Shown in pieces: positions 8,346-16,685 of a stretch of 63,927 nt of DNA (positions are counted from its first letter, which is position 1; every line of letters begins with the position of its first letter). A model generated the notes under the pieces. It saw nothing but the letters and a program-made list of their open reading frames with translations, did no database searches and was not told the origin of the DNA. The DNA is from Bacteroidales bacterium (GTDB lineage: Bacteria > Bacteroidota > Bacteroidia > Bacteroidales > F082), in assembly GCA_017477425.1 (NCBI GenBank), contig JAFUVT010000020.1, forward strand, positions 1-63,927, written 5' to 3'. A program made the translations under genes and the position numbers.

Positions 8346-11210
8346 TTATTCCGCGCTAAACTTGCAAACCAGATTCCTGTCACCGTAGGCGTCGTCGATG
8401 CGGGTGACGTGCGGGAAGTACTTGTCCTGCACATCGCTCTTCATCGGGAAGCCGGCCTCTTCGCGGGTGAACGGGAAGTTCCACTCGTTGGCCATCAGCA
8501 TCTCGGCGGTGTAAGGAGCGTGGCTGATGATGTTGTTGCCCTTCTCGGCCTTGCCGTCCTCGATGTCCTGGATTTCCTTGCGGATTTGGATCATCGCGTC
8601 GACGAAGCGGTCGAGTTCGGCCAGAGGCTCGCTCTCGGTGGGTTCCACCATCAGCGTCTCGTGCACGGGGAAGGCCACGGTGGGAGCGTGGAAACCGAAG
8701 TCCATCAGGCGCTTGGCGATGTCGATGGCGGCCACGCCCGTCGCCTTGTTGATGCCGTTGATGTCGAGGATCATCTCGTGGGCCACATGACCATGGTTGC
8801 CAGTGTACAGAATCGGGTAGTAGTCCTTCAGTCTGTCCTTCAGGTAGTTGGCGTTGAGGATGGCACCCAAGGTGGCTTTCTTCAGACCTTCGCTGCCCAA
8901 CATCTTGAGGTAGCAGTAGGTGATGGTCAGAATCTGTGAGCTACCGAACGGAGCAGCCGAAACGGCGCCTTCTTGCTTTTCGCCACCGCAGTGGAACAGG
9001 ATGTGCGAAGGCAGGTACGGTTTCAGGTGCTCGGCCACGCCGATGGGACCTACGCCAGGACCGCCACCGCCGTGCGGGATGGCAAAGGTCTTGTGCAGGT
9101 TGAGGTGGCACACGTCGGCACCGATGAAGCCGGGGCTGGTGAGGCCGACCTGGGCGTTCATGTTGGCACCGTCCATATAGACTTGACCGCCGTTGTCGTG
9201 AACGATCTTCACGAGGGTGCGGATGCCGTCTTCGTAGATGCCGTGCGTCGAAGGATAGGTGACCATGAAGGCGGCCAGATTGTCCTTGTATTGTTCGGCT
9301 TTCGCCTTGGCGTCGTCGAGGTTGATGTTGCCGTTTTCGTCGCAGGCTACGACCACCACTTGCATACCGGCCATGGCAGCCGAAGCAGGATTGGTGCCGT
9401 GGGCCGAAGCAGGAATCAAGCAGATGTTGCGGTGACCCTGGCCGTTGGCCTCTTGGTAACGGCGGATGGTGAGCAATCCGGCATATTCGCCGCTGGCGCC
9501 CGAGTTAGGCATGAAGCTCATGCCCTTGAAGCCTGTGATTTCGCAGAGGTCTTTCTCCATCTCGGCGATGAGTTCGAGGTAGCCTTCCACTTGGTCGGCG
9601 GGGACGAAGGGGTGAATGTTGCCGAACTCAGGCCAGCTGAGGGCATACATCGAGGTGGCGGGGTTCAGCTTCATCGTGCAGCTTCCGAGCGGAATCATGC
9701 AGCGGTTGAGGCTGAGGTCGCGGTTCTCGAGTTTCTTCATGTAACGCATCATGTCGGTCTCGCTGCGGTACTTGAAGAACAACGGGGCTTGCATGAACTT
9801 GCTGGTGCGGCGCATCTCGGGTTGGATGCCGCTGAACTTGGCGCAGTTCGGGTCGACGACCAATTCTTCGTGCTCTTTGCCAAGGGCTTCGGCGACGACT
9901 TGACCGATCTCGTTGAGGTCTTCCTTGGTCGTGGTCTCGTCGATGCTGATGCCGAAGTGTTGCTTGTCGATGATGCGGAAGTTCATGCCGTGTTTCTCGG
10001 CGGCTTCCTTCACCTTGCAGGTGCAAACGTCGTCGGGCATTTCGAACAGCAGCGTGTCGAAGAAGTGCTGGTTGAGTTGTTTCACGCCGAGTTTGGCGAG
10101 CTCACCGCAAAGTTTTCCGGCGAGGCAATTAATATGGTGTGCAATTTCGATCAAGCCATCGGGACCGTGATACACGGCATAGAAGCCCGACATGATGGCC
10201 AACAGAGCCTGCGCGGTGCAGATGTTGGACGTGGCTCTCTCGCGTTTGATGTGTTGCTCGCGGGTCTGCAAAGCCAGACGGAAGGCGGGATTGCCGAGGG
10301 CATCGACGCTGATACCGATGATGCGGCCAGGCATTTCGCGCTTGTAGGCTTCGGTGGTGGCGAAATAACCGGCGTGAGGACCGCCAAATCCCATCGGCAG
10401 GCCGAAACGCTGGTTGGAACCGAGCACTACGTCGGCACCCCATTCGCCGGGAGGCGTGATGAGGGTGAGGCTCAGCAGGTCGGCGGCCACGGCCACTTGC
10501 ATGCCTTTGGCCTTCCATTCGGCAACCTTGGCGCGGTTGTCGACGATTTCACCGAATTGGTTCGGGCACTGGATGAGCACGCCGAAATATTCCTCACTGC
10601 AATCGAACTTGTTGATGTCGTCCACCACGACTTCGATGCCTTGGAAGTGGGCGCGGGTCTTGATGACCTCGATGCTCTGCGGGAACACGTCGCAGGCCAC
10701 GAAGAACTTCTTCACGCCGGCCTTCACTTGGGCGCGGCTGCGGGCGTGCCAGAACATCAGCATGGCTTCGGCGGCGGCGGTGCCTTCGTCGAGCAGGCTG
10801 GCGTTGGCCAACGGCAGCGCGGTGAGGTCGCTGATGACAGTCTGGTAGTTCACGAGGGCTTCCAAACGGCCTTGCGAAATCTCAGCCTGATAGGGAGTGT
10901 AAGAGGTGTACCAGCCCGGGTTTTCAAGGATGTTGCGCATAATGACGCCAGGGGTGATGGTGTTGTAGTAGCCCAAGCCGATGTAAGTGCGGAACTGCTT
11001 GTTCTTGGCACCGAGGGCTTTGAGGTGGCTGATGACTTCGTATTCGCTCATGCCTTCAGGCAGGTCGAGGTCTTTGGGCAGACGGATCTCGGGAGCGATG
11101 ATTTCGTCGACAAGTTGTTCTTGCGATGCCACACCGATGACCTTCAGCATCTTCTCTGCATCGGATGCGGTGGGGCCGTTGTGGCGTTTGATGAAGTTGT
11201 TTCTAATCAT
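8346..11210 (-). CDS. gcvP: Glycine dehydrogenase (decarboxylating), P protein of the glycine cleavage system
   Basis: The protein (954 residues) is the full-length homodimeric P protein. It decarboxylates glycine using pyridoxal phosphate and passes the aminomethyl group to lipoylated H protein. The N-terminal half carries the YTPYQAEISQGRLEALVNYQ and ANASLLDEGTAAAEAM motifs. The C-terminal half carries the cofactor-binding segment NLHKTFAIPHGGGGPG, whose lysine forms the Schiff base, plus the Gly-rich loop. Other gcv genes are not in the window, so they must be unlinked. The start MIRNNFIKRHNGP matches the usual N-terminal position. It ends 20 bases from a convergent terminator and begins 32 bases after a membrane-protein gene. 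Confidence 0.97.
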   Translation of the reverse strand: MIRNNFIKRHNGPTASDAEKMLKVIGVASQEQLVDEIIAPEIRLPKDLDLPEGMSEYEVISHLKALGAKNKQFRTYIGLGYYNTITPGVIMRNILENPGWYTSYTPYQAEISQGRLEALVNYQTVISDLTALPLANASLLDEGTAAAEAMLMFWHARSRAQVKAGVKKFFVACDVFPQSIEVIKTRAHFQGIEVVVDDINKFDCSEEYFGVLIQCPNQFGEIVDNRAKVAEWKAKGMQVAVAADLLSLTLITPPGEWGADVVLGSNQRFGLPMGFGGPHAGYFATTEAYKREMPGRIIGISVDALGNPAFRLALQTREQHIKRERATSNICTAQALLAIMSGFYAVYHGPDGLIEIAHHINCLAGKLCGELAKLGVKQLNQHFFDTLLFEMPDDVCTCKVKEAAEKHGMNFRIIDKQHFGISIDETTTKEDLNEIGQVVAEALGKEHEELVVDPNCAKFSGIQPEMRRTSKFMQAPLFFKYRSETDMMRYMKKLENRDLSLNRCMIPLGSCTMKLNPATSMYALSWPEFGNIHPFVPADQVEGYLELIAEMEKDLCEITGFKGMSFMPNSGASGEYAGLLTIRRYQEANGQGHRNICLIPASAHGTNPASAAMAGMQVVVVACDENGNINLDDAKAKAEQYKDNLAAFMVTYPSTHGIYEDGIRTLVKIVHDNGGQVYMDGANMNAQVGLTSPGFIGADVCHLNLHKTFAIPHGGGGPGVGPIGVAEHLKPYLPSHILFHCGGEKQEGAVSAAPFGSSQILTITYCYLKMLGSEGLKKATLGAILNANYLKDRLKDYYPILYTGNHGHVAHEMILDINGINKATGVAAIDIAKRLMDFGFHAPTVAFPVHETLMVEPTESEPLAELDRFVDAMIQIRKEIQDIEDGKAEKGNNIISHAPYTAEMLMANEWNFPFTREEAGFPMKSDVQDKYFPHVTRIDDAYGDRNLVCKFSAE

Positions 11211-11242
11211 ATTCGATTGATTTTGAATTTGTTATGTATCTC

Positions 11243-12010
11243 TTAATTGTATTCTTTGAGCTTTTTAACTAGTTCGTCGATGGTGTTGATGCTTTCAATC
11301 TCGGTGGCGGGAATCTTGCGCAGTTTCCCTGTCCATTCCTTGAAGGCAGGTGTGTTTTCCAAAATGGTAAACCTCAGATAGTCGTATTCCTCACCCGAAA
11401 CTTGTCCTTTGTTATTGTTGAACAGGTCGTGATAGGGGTCCATCATGATGGTGCGCTGATGGACCAGGTTCCAGAAGTCGTGCTTGAACTGGGCGGTGGG
11501 CCCGTCTACGGGTTGGGGTGCTTCTTGGCTGGGCTGTTCGACTGCGTTGGTTTCCTGAACGGGCTGTTCGGCCGTGGTGTCAGGTGCATCGATAGGCTCG
11601 GGCTCGGCGGTTTCCACGTCGTTCTTTGTGGTGTCGACAGGTGAAGCCACAGTCTCGTTCTTCGGTTCGTTTTCGAAAGTTTTGGCAGGTTTCGGTTCTT
11701 TGAAGACATTGGCGGCCAAAATCGCCACTATGGCGATGATGGCGACGATGCCGACGGCCAATAGGATTTTCCAAAGGTTGGATCTGACCACCTCGTTGAA
11801 CGTTTCTTTCTCGTATTCGGCGATGAGTTTACCGTCGTAAATCTGGTTGCTGGCTTCGGGGTCAAACTTGAAGCCAACGAAAACATAGCCTTTAGGAGGG
11901 ATGATATAGTCTTCTACGTCACGTCCATCCTCGAAGGTTGAATAGGGACATCCGTCCATTTTCTTCCCCTTTCCGGGGTCGATGCTAAAATGCCTTTCCT
12001 TAAAATCCAT
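11243..12010 (-). CDS. Single-pass membrane protein of unknown function
   Basis: I do not recognise this 255-residue protein. The N-terminal 79 residues are soluble and mixed (MDFKERHFSIDPGKGKKMDG), with no signal peptide. One membrane segment spans about 80-101 (WKILLAVGIVAIIAIVAIL). A low-complexity linker of about 85 residues, rich in Pro, Glu, Thr and Val, follows, then a helical C-terminal region of about 75 residues (ending ELVKKLKEYN). The N-terminal part is probably cytoplasmic and the linker plus C-terminal region periplasmic. It lies between an LEA-type lipoprotein gene and gcvP with gaps of 20 and 32 bases, so cotranscription is likely, but a link with glycine metabolism is not evident. 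Confidence 0.75.
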   Translation of the reverse strand: MDFKERHFSIDPGKGKKMDGCPYSTFEDGRDVEDYIIPPKGYVFVGFKFDPEASNQIYDGKLIAEYEKETFNEVVRSNLWKILLAVGIVAIIAIVAILAANVFKEPKPAKTFENEPKNETVASPVDTTKNDVETAEPEPIDAPDTTAEQPVQETNAVEQPSQEAPQPVDGPTAQFKHDFWNLVHQRTIMMDPYHDLFNNNKGQVSGEEYDYLRFTILENTPAFKEWTGKLRKIPATEIESINTIDELVKKLKEYN

Positions 12011-12030
12011 TTCCGCTCGTTTTCAGGAGA

Positions 12031-12621
12031 TTAGTTGAGGACTTTGTTCATCGTGATGTAGTCGGGGTAGGCGAGTTGCTGGTTGTTGATGCTGATGTAG
12101 GGCTTGACTTTCAGACCCACGTTGACAGGATCGCTACTGGCGCCGGCCAACTTGAAAGCCAGATTAACGATGGCATCGGCCGACTCGCCACTGAACAGCT
12201 GAAAAAGGTCGGTCGTGATAGGAATGCTGATCACGTTGCTCGATTGGGCTGGCACGTTGACGCCTTGGTTCAACGTGGTGCTGACCACCTGTTTCCCATT
12301 TAGGCTCAAGACATAATCCATTTTGGCCATCGATGCGGCAATGGCATTGGGATTGTCGACTTTCAGGTTGACGTTGAAGGTCACAGGCAGTTGCTTGTTC
12401 ATGATGGCGTTGGCCAAAGTGAGCAGTTGGGTCGCGTTGAGGTCGGTTTTCTGCATCCCCTTGCTCAGGTTAACGCCGAGCATCTGGATCTGGTTGACGC
12501 TGTCGAAGTTGAATGTGCAATTGGCGAAGTTGGCCATCTGTGCGATTTGGTTCAGTACTTCGCAGGACGAGAGCCCCAATGCGACAAAAAGGATGATAAG
12601 TGTTCTCTTGACTTTTGACAT
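12031..12621 (-). CDS. LEA-type-2 (WHy-like) lipoprotein
   Basis: This 196-residue protein has a signal peptide with lipobox LSSC (MSKVKRTLIILFVALGLSSC), so it is probably lipid-anchored in the envelope. The body resembles an LEA14/WHy beta-sandwich: LPVTFNVNLKVDNPNAIAAS with the Asn-Pro motif, followed by alternating strands (MDYVLSLNGKQVVSTTLNQG, VISIPITTDLF). Such lipoproteins are common in Bacteroidota; their function is not established. It heads a short minus-strand run with the membrane protein and gcvP. A TATTATTGC sequence (12708-12716) is a poor match to the -7 element, so the promoter is uncertain. Confidence 0.75.
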   Translation of the reverse strand: MSKVKRTLIILFVALGLSSCEVLNQIAQMANFANCTFNFDSVNQIQMLGVNLSKGMQKTDLNATQLLTLANAIMNKQLPVTFNVNLKVDNPNAIAASMAKMDYVLSLNGKQVVSTTLNQGVNVPAQSSNVISIPITTDLFQLFSGESADAIVNLAFKLAGASSDPVNVGLKVKPYISINNQQLAYPDYITMNKVLN

Positions 12622-12715
12622 GGTATGATAACTTTTTAATTTTTAATCATTTAAATGGAGAATTTGGGATTCCATAAATATGGATAATCCTGTTCGTTTT
12701 CAAATTTGCAATAAT

Positions 12716-12746
12716 ACGAAAAAAGTCGGACACGCAGCCCGACTTT
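12716..12746 (-). terminator. Terminator after typA
   Basis: Arms AAAGTCGG (12722-12729) and CCGACTTT (12739-12746) form an 8-base stem; the minus-strand transcript continues into a T-rich tract. It lies 18 bases past the typA stop. Confidence 0.8.
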
Positions 12747-12763
12747 GTGGAAAATATTTTCGT

Positions 12764-14578
12764 TTATTCCTCGCCGCGGCGCGAAGCGCGTTTCCGCTCC
12801 AGCTCGTCGAGGATGATCTTGCGCAGGCGCAGGCTCTTAGGTGTGACCTCCAGATACTCGTCGTCGCGGATGTATTCCATGTATTCTTCCAGTGAGAAAC
12901 GCACGGGCGGCACGAGGCGGATGGCTTCGTCGCTGCCCGAAGCACGCACGTTGGTCAGGTGCTTGGTCTTGCACACGTTGATGACGATGTCGTTCGAGCG
13001 CGTGTTCTCGCCGATGACCTCGCCGGCATACACGTCCTCGTTCGGGTTGACGAAGAAGGTGCCACGGTCTTGCAGCTTCCAAATGGCGTAGGGGATGGCT
13101 TGTCCGGTCTCCATCGAAATCAAGGCACCGGTGTTGCGCGTGGGCATTTCGCCCTTCCAAGGCTCGTAGGCCTTGAAGCGGTGCGAAACGATGGCTTCAC
13201 CCTCGGTGACGGTCAGCAGCGTGTTTCTCAGGCCGATGAGTCCGCGCGACGGGATGTCGAAATCGAGGCACATGCGGTCGCCCTTGGGCTCCATCTGCGT
13301 CATTTCGCCTTTGCGGGCGCTCACCTGCTCGATGACGCGGCCAGCAAAATCTTCGGGCACGAGGACGGTGAGGCATTCGATAGGTTCGCACTTCACGTCG
13401 TCGATGTATTTGATGATGACCTTGGGCTGACCGAGTTGCAGCTCGTAGCCCTCACGACGCATGGTCTCGATGAGGATGCTGAGGTGCAGGATACCGCGAC
13501 CGTAAACCATCAGTGAATCAGGCGAATCGGTGTCTTCCACCTTCAGGGCGAGGTTCTTCTCGGTTTCCTTGTAAAGACGCTCGCGGAGGTGGCGTGAGGT
13601 GACGTATTTGCCTTCCTTGCCGAAGAAAGGGGAGTTGTTGATCGTGAACAACATACTCATCGTTGGCTCGTCCACGTGGATGGGCGGCAGCGCCTCGGGA
13701 TTCTCGTAGTCGGCCACGGTGTCGCCGATCTCGAAGTCGTCGATACCCATCAGCGCGATGATGTCGCCCGCCTCGACGGGTTTCTTGGTGCGTTCCTTGC
13801 CCAAACCTTCAAAAGTGTAGAGTTCCTTGATGGTGGATTTGGTCACCGAGCCATCGCGTTTCACGAGCGAGACGTTCTGTCCAGCTTGCAACGTGCCGCG
13901 TTTCAGGCGACCCACGGCGATACGGCCGACGTATGAACTGTAATCCAACGAGGTAATCAGCATCTGCGGCGTGCCTTCCTCATATTTCGCGGGCGGAATC
14001 GTGTCGATGATGACGTCCAGAAGGTAGGAGACGTTGTCGGTGATGTTGTTCCAGTCGTCCGACATCCAGCCTTGCTTAGAAGAGCCGTAAACCGTCGGGA
14101 AATCGAGTTGGTCTTCGGTCGCGCCGAGGTTGAACATCAGGTCGAAGACGGCCTCTTGCACCTCATCGGGACGGCAGTTGGGCTTGTCCACCTTATTAAT
14201 TACTACGATGGGTTTCAGGCCCAGTTCGATGGCCTTTTGCAGCACGAAGCGGGTCTGTGGCATGGGGCCTTCGAAGGCGTCGACGAGCAGCAGCACGCCA
14301 TCGGCCATATTCAGCACGCGCTCCACCTCGCCACCGAAGTCGGCGTGGCCGGGAGTGTCGATGATGTTGATTTTTACGTCCTTGTAGCGTACTGAGACAT
14401 TTTTCGAAAGAATGGTGATGCCGCGTTCGCGCTCAAGGTCATTGTTGTCCAAAATGAGTTGGCCAGGGGCTTCATCCGATTCCTTGAAGAGTTGGGATTG
14501 GTACAAGATACGGTCCACGAGGGTGGTCTTGCCGTGGTCAACGTGAGCGATAATTGCTATATTTCTGATATTCTGCAT
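12764..14578 (-). CDS. typA: Translational GTPase TypA/BipA
   Basis: The 604-residue protein is a ribosome-binding GTPase of the EF-G family involved in 50S assembly and stress or low-temperature growth. GTPase motifs are complete: G1 [16 protein letters not shown]2 region [12 protein letters not shown]3 [16 protein letters not shown] and G4 VINKVDKPN. Domains II, III and V follow, and the family-specific C-terminal domain is present, with the [20 protein letters not shown] segment and a basic tail ([20 protein letters not shown]). Length is typical. Transcription probably starts at a TATTTTTGC element 30 bases upstream, and a hairpin terminator follows the gene. Confidence 0.97.
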   Translation of the reverse strand: MQNIRNIAIIAHVDHGKTTLVDRILYQSQLFKESDEAPGQLILDNNDLERERGITILSKNVSVRYKDVKINIIDTPGHADFGGEVERVLNMADGVLLLVDAFEGPMPQTRFVLQKAIELGLKPIVVINKVDKPNCRPDEVQEAVFDLMFNLGATEDQLDFPTVYGSSKQGWMSDDWNNITDNVSYLLDVIIDTIPPAKYEEGTPQMLITSLDYSSYVGRIAVGRLKRGTLQAGQNVSLVKRDGSVTKSTIKELYTFEGLGKERTKKPVEAGDIIALMGIDDFEIGDTVADYENPEALPPIHVDEPTMSMLFTINNSPFFGKEGKYVTSRHLRERLYKETEKNLALKVEDTDSPDSLMVYGRGILHLSILIETMRREGYELQLGQPKVIIKYIDDVKCEPIECLTVLVPEDFAGRVIEQVSARKGEMTQMEPKGDRMCLDFDIPSRGLIGLRNTLLTVTEGEAIVSHRFKAYEPWKGEMPTRNTGALISMETGQAIPYAIWKLQDRGTFFVNPNEDVYAGEVIGENTRSNDIVINVCKTKHLTNVRASGSDEAIRLVPPVRFSLEEYMEYIRDDEYLEVTPKSLRLRKIILDELERKRASRRGEE

Positions 14579-14608
14579 TTAGTATTAAATTACTTTTGAA
14601 TTTAAGGC

Positions 14609-14617
14609 GCAAAAATA
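14609..14617 (-). promoter_or_regulatory. -7 element before typA
   Basis: TATTTTTGC on the minus strand, 30 bases before the typA ATG, within the 61-base gap after the ABC ATPase gene. Confidence 0.55.
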
Positions 14618-14639
14618 CAAAAAATCATGGTTTTATGGC

Positions 14640-15392
14640 TTATTTCATCCAATAAAACTCTTCTTTCGCCACAATCGGCTTAAAATACGCATCGATAATC
14701 CCTTGCTCAACAAGTTCTTTCGGCGTACCTTGGCGCAAAGGCTGCTGCGGCGCCATCACCCACATTTTGTCGGCGTGGCGGAGCAAAAGGTCGAGGTCGT
14801 GGCTGCTGAAAAGGATGGTCTTTCGTTTCTCTCGCGACAGTTTGTGCATAATGTTCACCAGCTCGATTTTGCTGGGATAGTCGAGGAAGGCGGCGGGCTC
14901 GTCCATGAAGATGAGCGGCGTGTCCTGCACCAAGGCCTTGGCAATCATCACTTTCTGCTGCTCACCGTCGCTGAGCGAGACGAAATTGCGGTCGGCCAAA
15001 TGGCTGATGCCCACAGTTTCGAGGCTTTCCGCGATGAGGCTCTCGTCCTCGGGCTTCAGTTTGGCCAATAGTCCGAGATGGGGATAGCGGCCTGCCGAAA
15101 CGATGTCGAAGACCTTCAAAAAGAGGTCGTCGGGTTTCTCGGTGAGCACGAGGCTGAACAGCGAAGAATGCTCGGAAGGGGAGTAGTCGCGCAGGCTTTT
15201 CCCGAACAGCGAAATCTCGCCTCCGATAGGCTTGATGTTGGCCGACAGAGTCTTGAACAAGGTCGTCTTGCCCGAGCCGTTGGGACCGGCCAGCGCCACG
15301 ATGTCGCCTTCATTGAGGCTGACGCTGATTTCGGGCAGCAACGCTTTCTTGTAGCCGATGAGCAGTTTCGATGTTTTTAGGACTTCTTTCAT
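14640..15392 (-). CDS. FecE-type ABC transporter ATP-binding protein
   Basis: This 250-residue ATPase powers uptake of an iron complex, cobalamin or a similar ligand. Walker A (GPNGSGKTTLFK), the signature (SLSDGEQQKVMIAKAL, a variant of LSGGQ) and Walker B (LIFMDEPAAFLD) are present, followed by the SSHDLDLLLRHAD switch. It lies 127 bases downstream of a FecCD-type permease, its likely partner, although that gap holds a large inverted repeat. No substrate-binding protein gene is found nearby. The ligand is unresolved: the neighbouring TonB receptor has a TPP riboswitch, but a terminator separates that receptor from this ABC unit. Confidence 0.85.
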   Translation of the reverse strand: MKEVLKTSKLLIGYKKALLPEISVSLNEGDIVALAGPNGSGKTTLFKTLSANIKPIGGEISLFGKSLRDYSPSEHSSLFSLVLTEKPDDLFLKVFDIVSAGRYPHLGLLAKLKPEDESLIAESLETVGISHLADRNFVSLSDGEQQKVMIAKALVQDTPLIFMDEPAAFLDYPSKIELVNIMHKLSREKRKTILFSSHDLDLLLRHADKMWVMAPQQPLRQGTPKELVEQGIIDAYFKPIVAKEEFYWMK

Positions 15393-15418
15393 GTTTATGT
15401 TTTTGGGATTGCCTTACG

Positions 15419-15502
15419 GCAAGAAATCATTCAAAAATCGATTGAAAATCCAACGAAATGATTTTGAAAGATTTTGAAAACGATTTTTCTTAGATTTCTT
15501 GC
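15419..15502. repeat. Long imperfect inverted repeat between permease and ATPase genes
   Basis: Arms 15419-15440 and 15481-15502 pair at about 18 of 22 positions around a 40-base A/T-rich loop that holds further GATTTTGAA/TTGAAAATC repeats. It fills most of the 127-base gap inside the presumed operon. It could be an RNA-stabilising hairpin or a degraded mobile repeat. Confidence 0.5.
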
Positions 15503-15519
15503 GAAGCAATTCATATAGA

Positions 15520-16560
15520 TTATTGTGTTTGACTATAATGCTGGCGGTGGAAGATGACCCAAAGCACGATGGGCGCACCAATCAGTGCCGTGACCGAGTT
15601 GATGGGCAGGTTGCCGTCGAACGAGGGCAGGCGCGAGATGAGGTTGCAAAACAGCGCCAAATCCATGCCGAGGAAGGCCGTGGCAGGGATGAGCAGCTTG
15701 TGGTCGCTAGTCTGGAACAGGAACCGCGCGATGTGCGGCACGGCCAAGCCCAAGAAAGCAATCGGGCCGCAAAACGCCGTGATGATGGCGGTGAGGAAGC
15801 CCGAGACCAAGATGATGAGCATGCTACTTCGCTTGATGTTGACGCCAAGGTTTTCGGCATAGCGCTCACCTAAAAGCAAGAGGTTCAGCGTCTTGAAAAG
15901 CAGAAACGAGGCGAAGGCACCTACCATCACCGCGAGGGCGAAGAAAGGCATTTGCGTCATGCCCACGTTGGAGAAACTGCCCATGCCCCAGATGACGAAG
16001 GAATGAAGGCCTTCCTTTTGGCTGAAGAACTTCAAAATATCCGTGACCGATCCAGCGATGTAGGCAATCATGATGCCGACCAGGACCAGACTTACCATGC
16101 TTTTCAGCCTCGAACTGAGCGCAAGAATCAGCAAAAGCACCGCAAAAGCGCCCACAAACGCGGCCAAAGTGATGCCAAACGTCGACCACAGCGAGATCGT
16201 GTTGAACGTTACTCCGCCAATGCCACCCGCCACCAGCACCACGAAAGCCACGCCGAGGCTTGAGCCGCTGCTGATGCCCAGCAGGGAAGGGTCGGCGAGG
16301 GGATTGCGGAACAAGGTCTGCATCAGCAGTCCCGACACGGAAAGCCCGATGCCGGCCAGTAGTGCCGTGATGGCCTGCGGCAAGCGGTATTCTATGATGA
16401 TGGCGCGGTAGGTGGAGCCTTGGCTGCCAGACAATGCAGCCCAAAACTCAGTCCATGGGATAGCCACTGAGCCGTAGCGCAGGTTCATGGCAAAGAGGAT
16501 CACGCCGAGGATGACGATGCCTAAAAGAATAAGGTATATAGGTCTTTTGCAAGAGGCCAT
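15520..16560 (-). CDS. FecCD-family ABC transporter permease
   Basis: The protein has 346 residues from ATG 16560; an upstream in-frame start at 16614 lies ahead of the promoter element and is rejected. It has about nine hydrophobic segments and the features of iron/cobalamin (BtuC/FecD) permeases: YRLPQAITALLAGIGLSVSG, the NPLADPSLLGISSGSSLG loop, and the FCGPIAFLGLAVPHIARFL segment that contacts the ATPase. It pairs with the ATPase gene downstream. The upstream TTTG-N20-TATTTTTGC promoter and a preceding terminator make it a separate transcription unit from the TonB receptor. Confidence 0.9.
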   Translation of the reverse strand: MASCKRPIYLILLGIVILGVILFAMNLRYGSVAIPWTEFWAALSGSQGSTYRAIIIEYRLPQAITALLAGIGLSVSGLLMQTLFRNPLADPSLLGISSGSSLGVAFVVLVAGGIGGVTFNTISLWSTFGITLAAFVGAFAVLLLILALSSRLKSMVSLVLVGIMIAYIAGSVTDILKFFSQKEGLHSFVIWGMGSFSNVGMTQMPFFALAVMVGAFASFLLFKTLNLLLLGERYAENLGVNIKRSSMLIILVSGFLTAIITAFCGPIAFLGLAVPHIARFLFQTSDHKLLIPATAFLGMDLALFCNLISRLPSFDGNLPINSVTALIGAPIVLWVIFHRQHYSQTQ

Positions 16561-16582
16561 GCTTTGTGTGTTATTTCTTGCC

Positions 16583-16615
16583 GCAAAAATACAGGATTTG
16601 GATGGAATAACCAAA
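16583..16615 (-). promoter_or_regulatory. Promoter of the FecCD/ATPase unit
   Basis: TATTTTTGC (16583-16591) is preceded after 20 bases by TTTG (about 16612-16615), matching the Bacteroidota -33/-7 consensus spacing. It sets the permease start at 16560. Confidence 0.6.
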
Positions 16616-16620
16616 TTCCC

Positions 16621-16667
16621 TCAAAAAACGAAGCCTTCCCAACCGGTTTTTTCGGGAGGGAAGGCTT
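16621..16667 (-). terminator. Terminator after the TonB-dependent receptor
   Basis: Arms AAGCCTTCCC (16631-16640) and GGGAAGGCTT (16658-16667) form a 10-base stem; on the minus strand it is followed by CGTTTTTTG. It separates the riboswitch-controlled receptor from the ABC genes. Confidence 0.85.
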
Positions 16668-16685
16668 GTGCAATTTTTCAATGCA

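Noticed and set aside
8973..11246. Plus-strand open frame of 757 codons opposite gcvP
   Set aside because: Lies fully antisense to a clear GcvP and its translation is low-complexity Val/Ala/Gly/His-rich, as expected from the complement of a biased coding frame.
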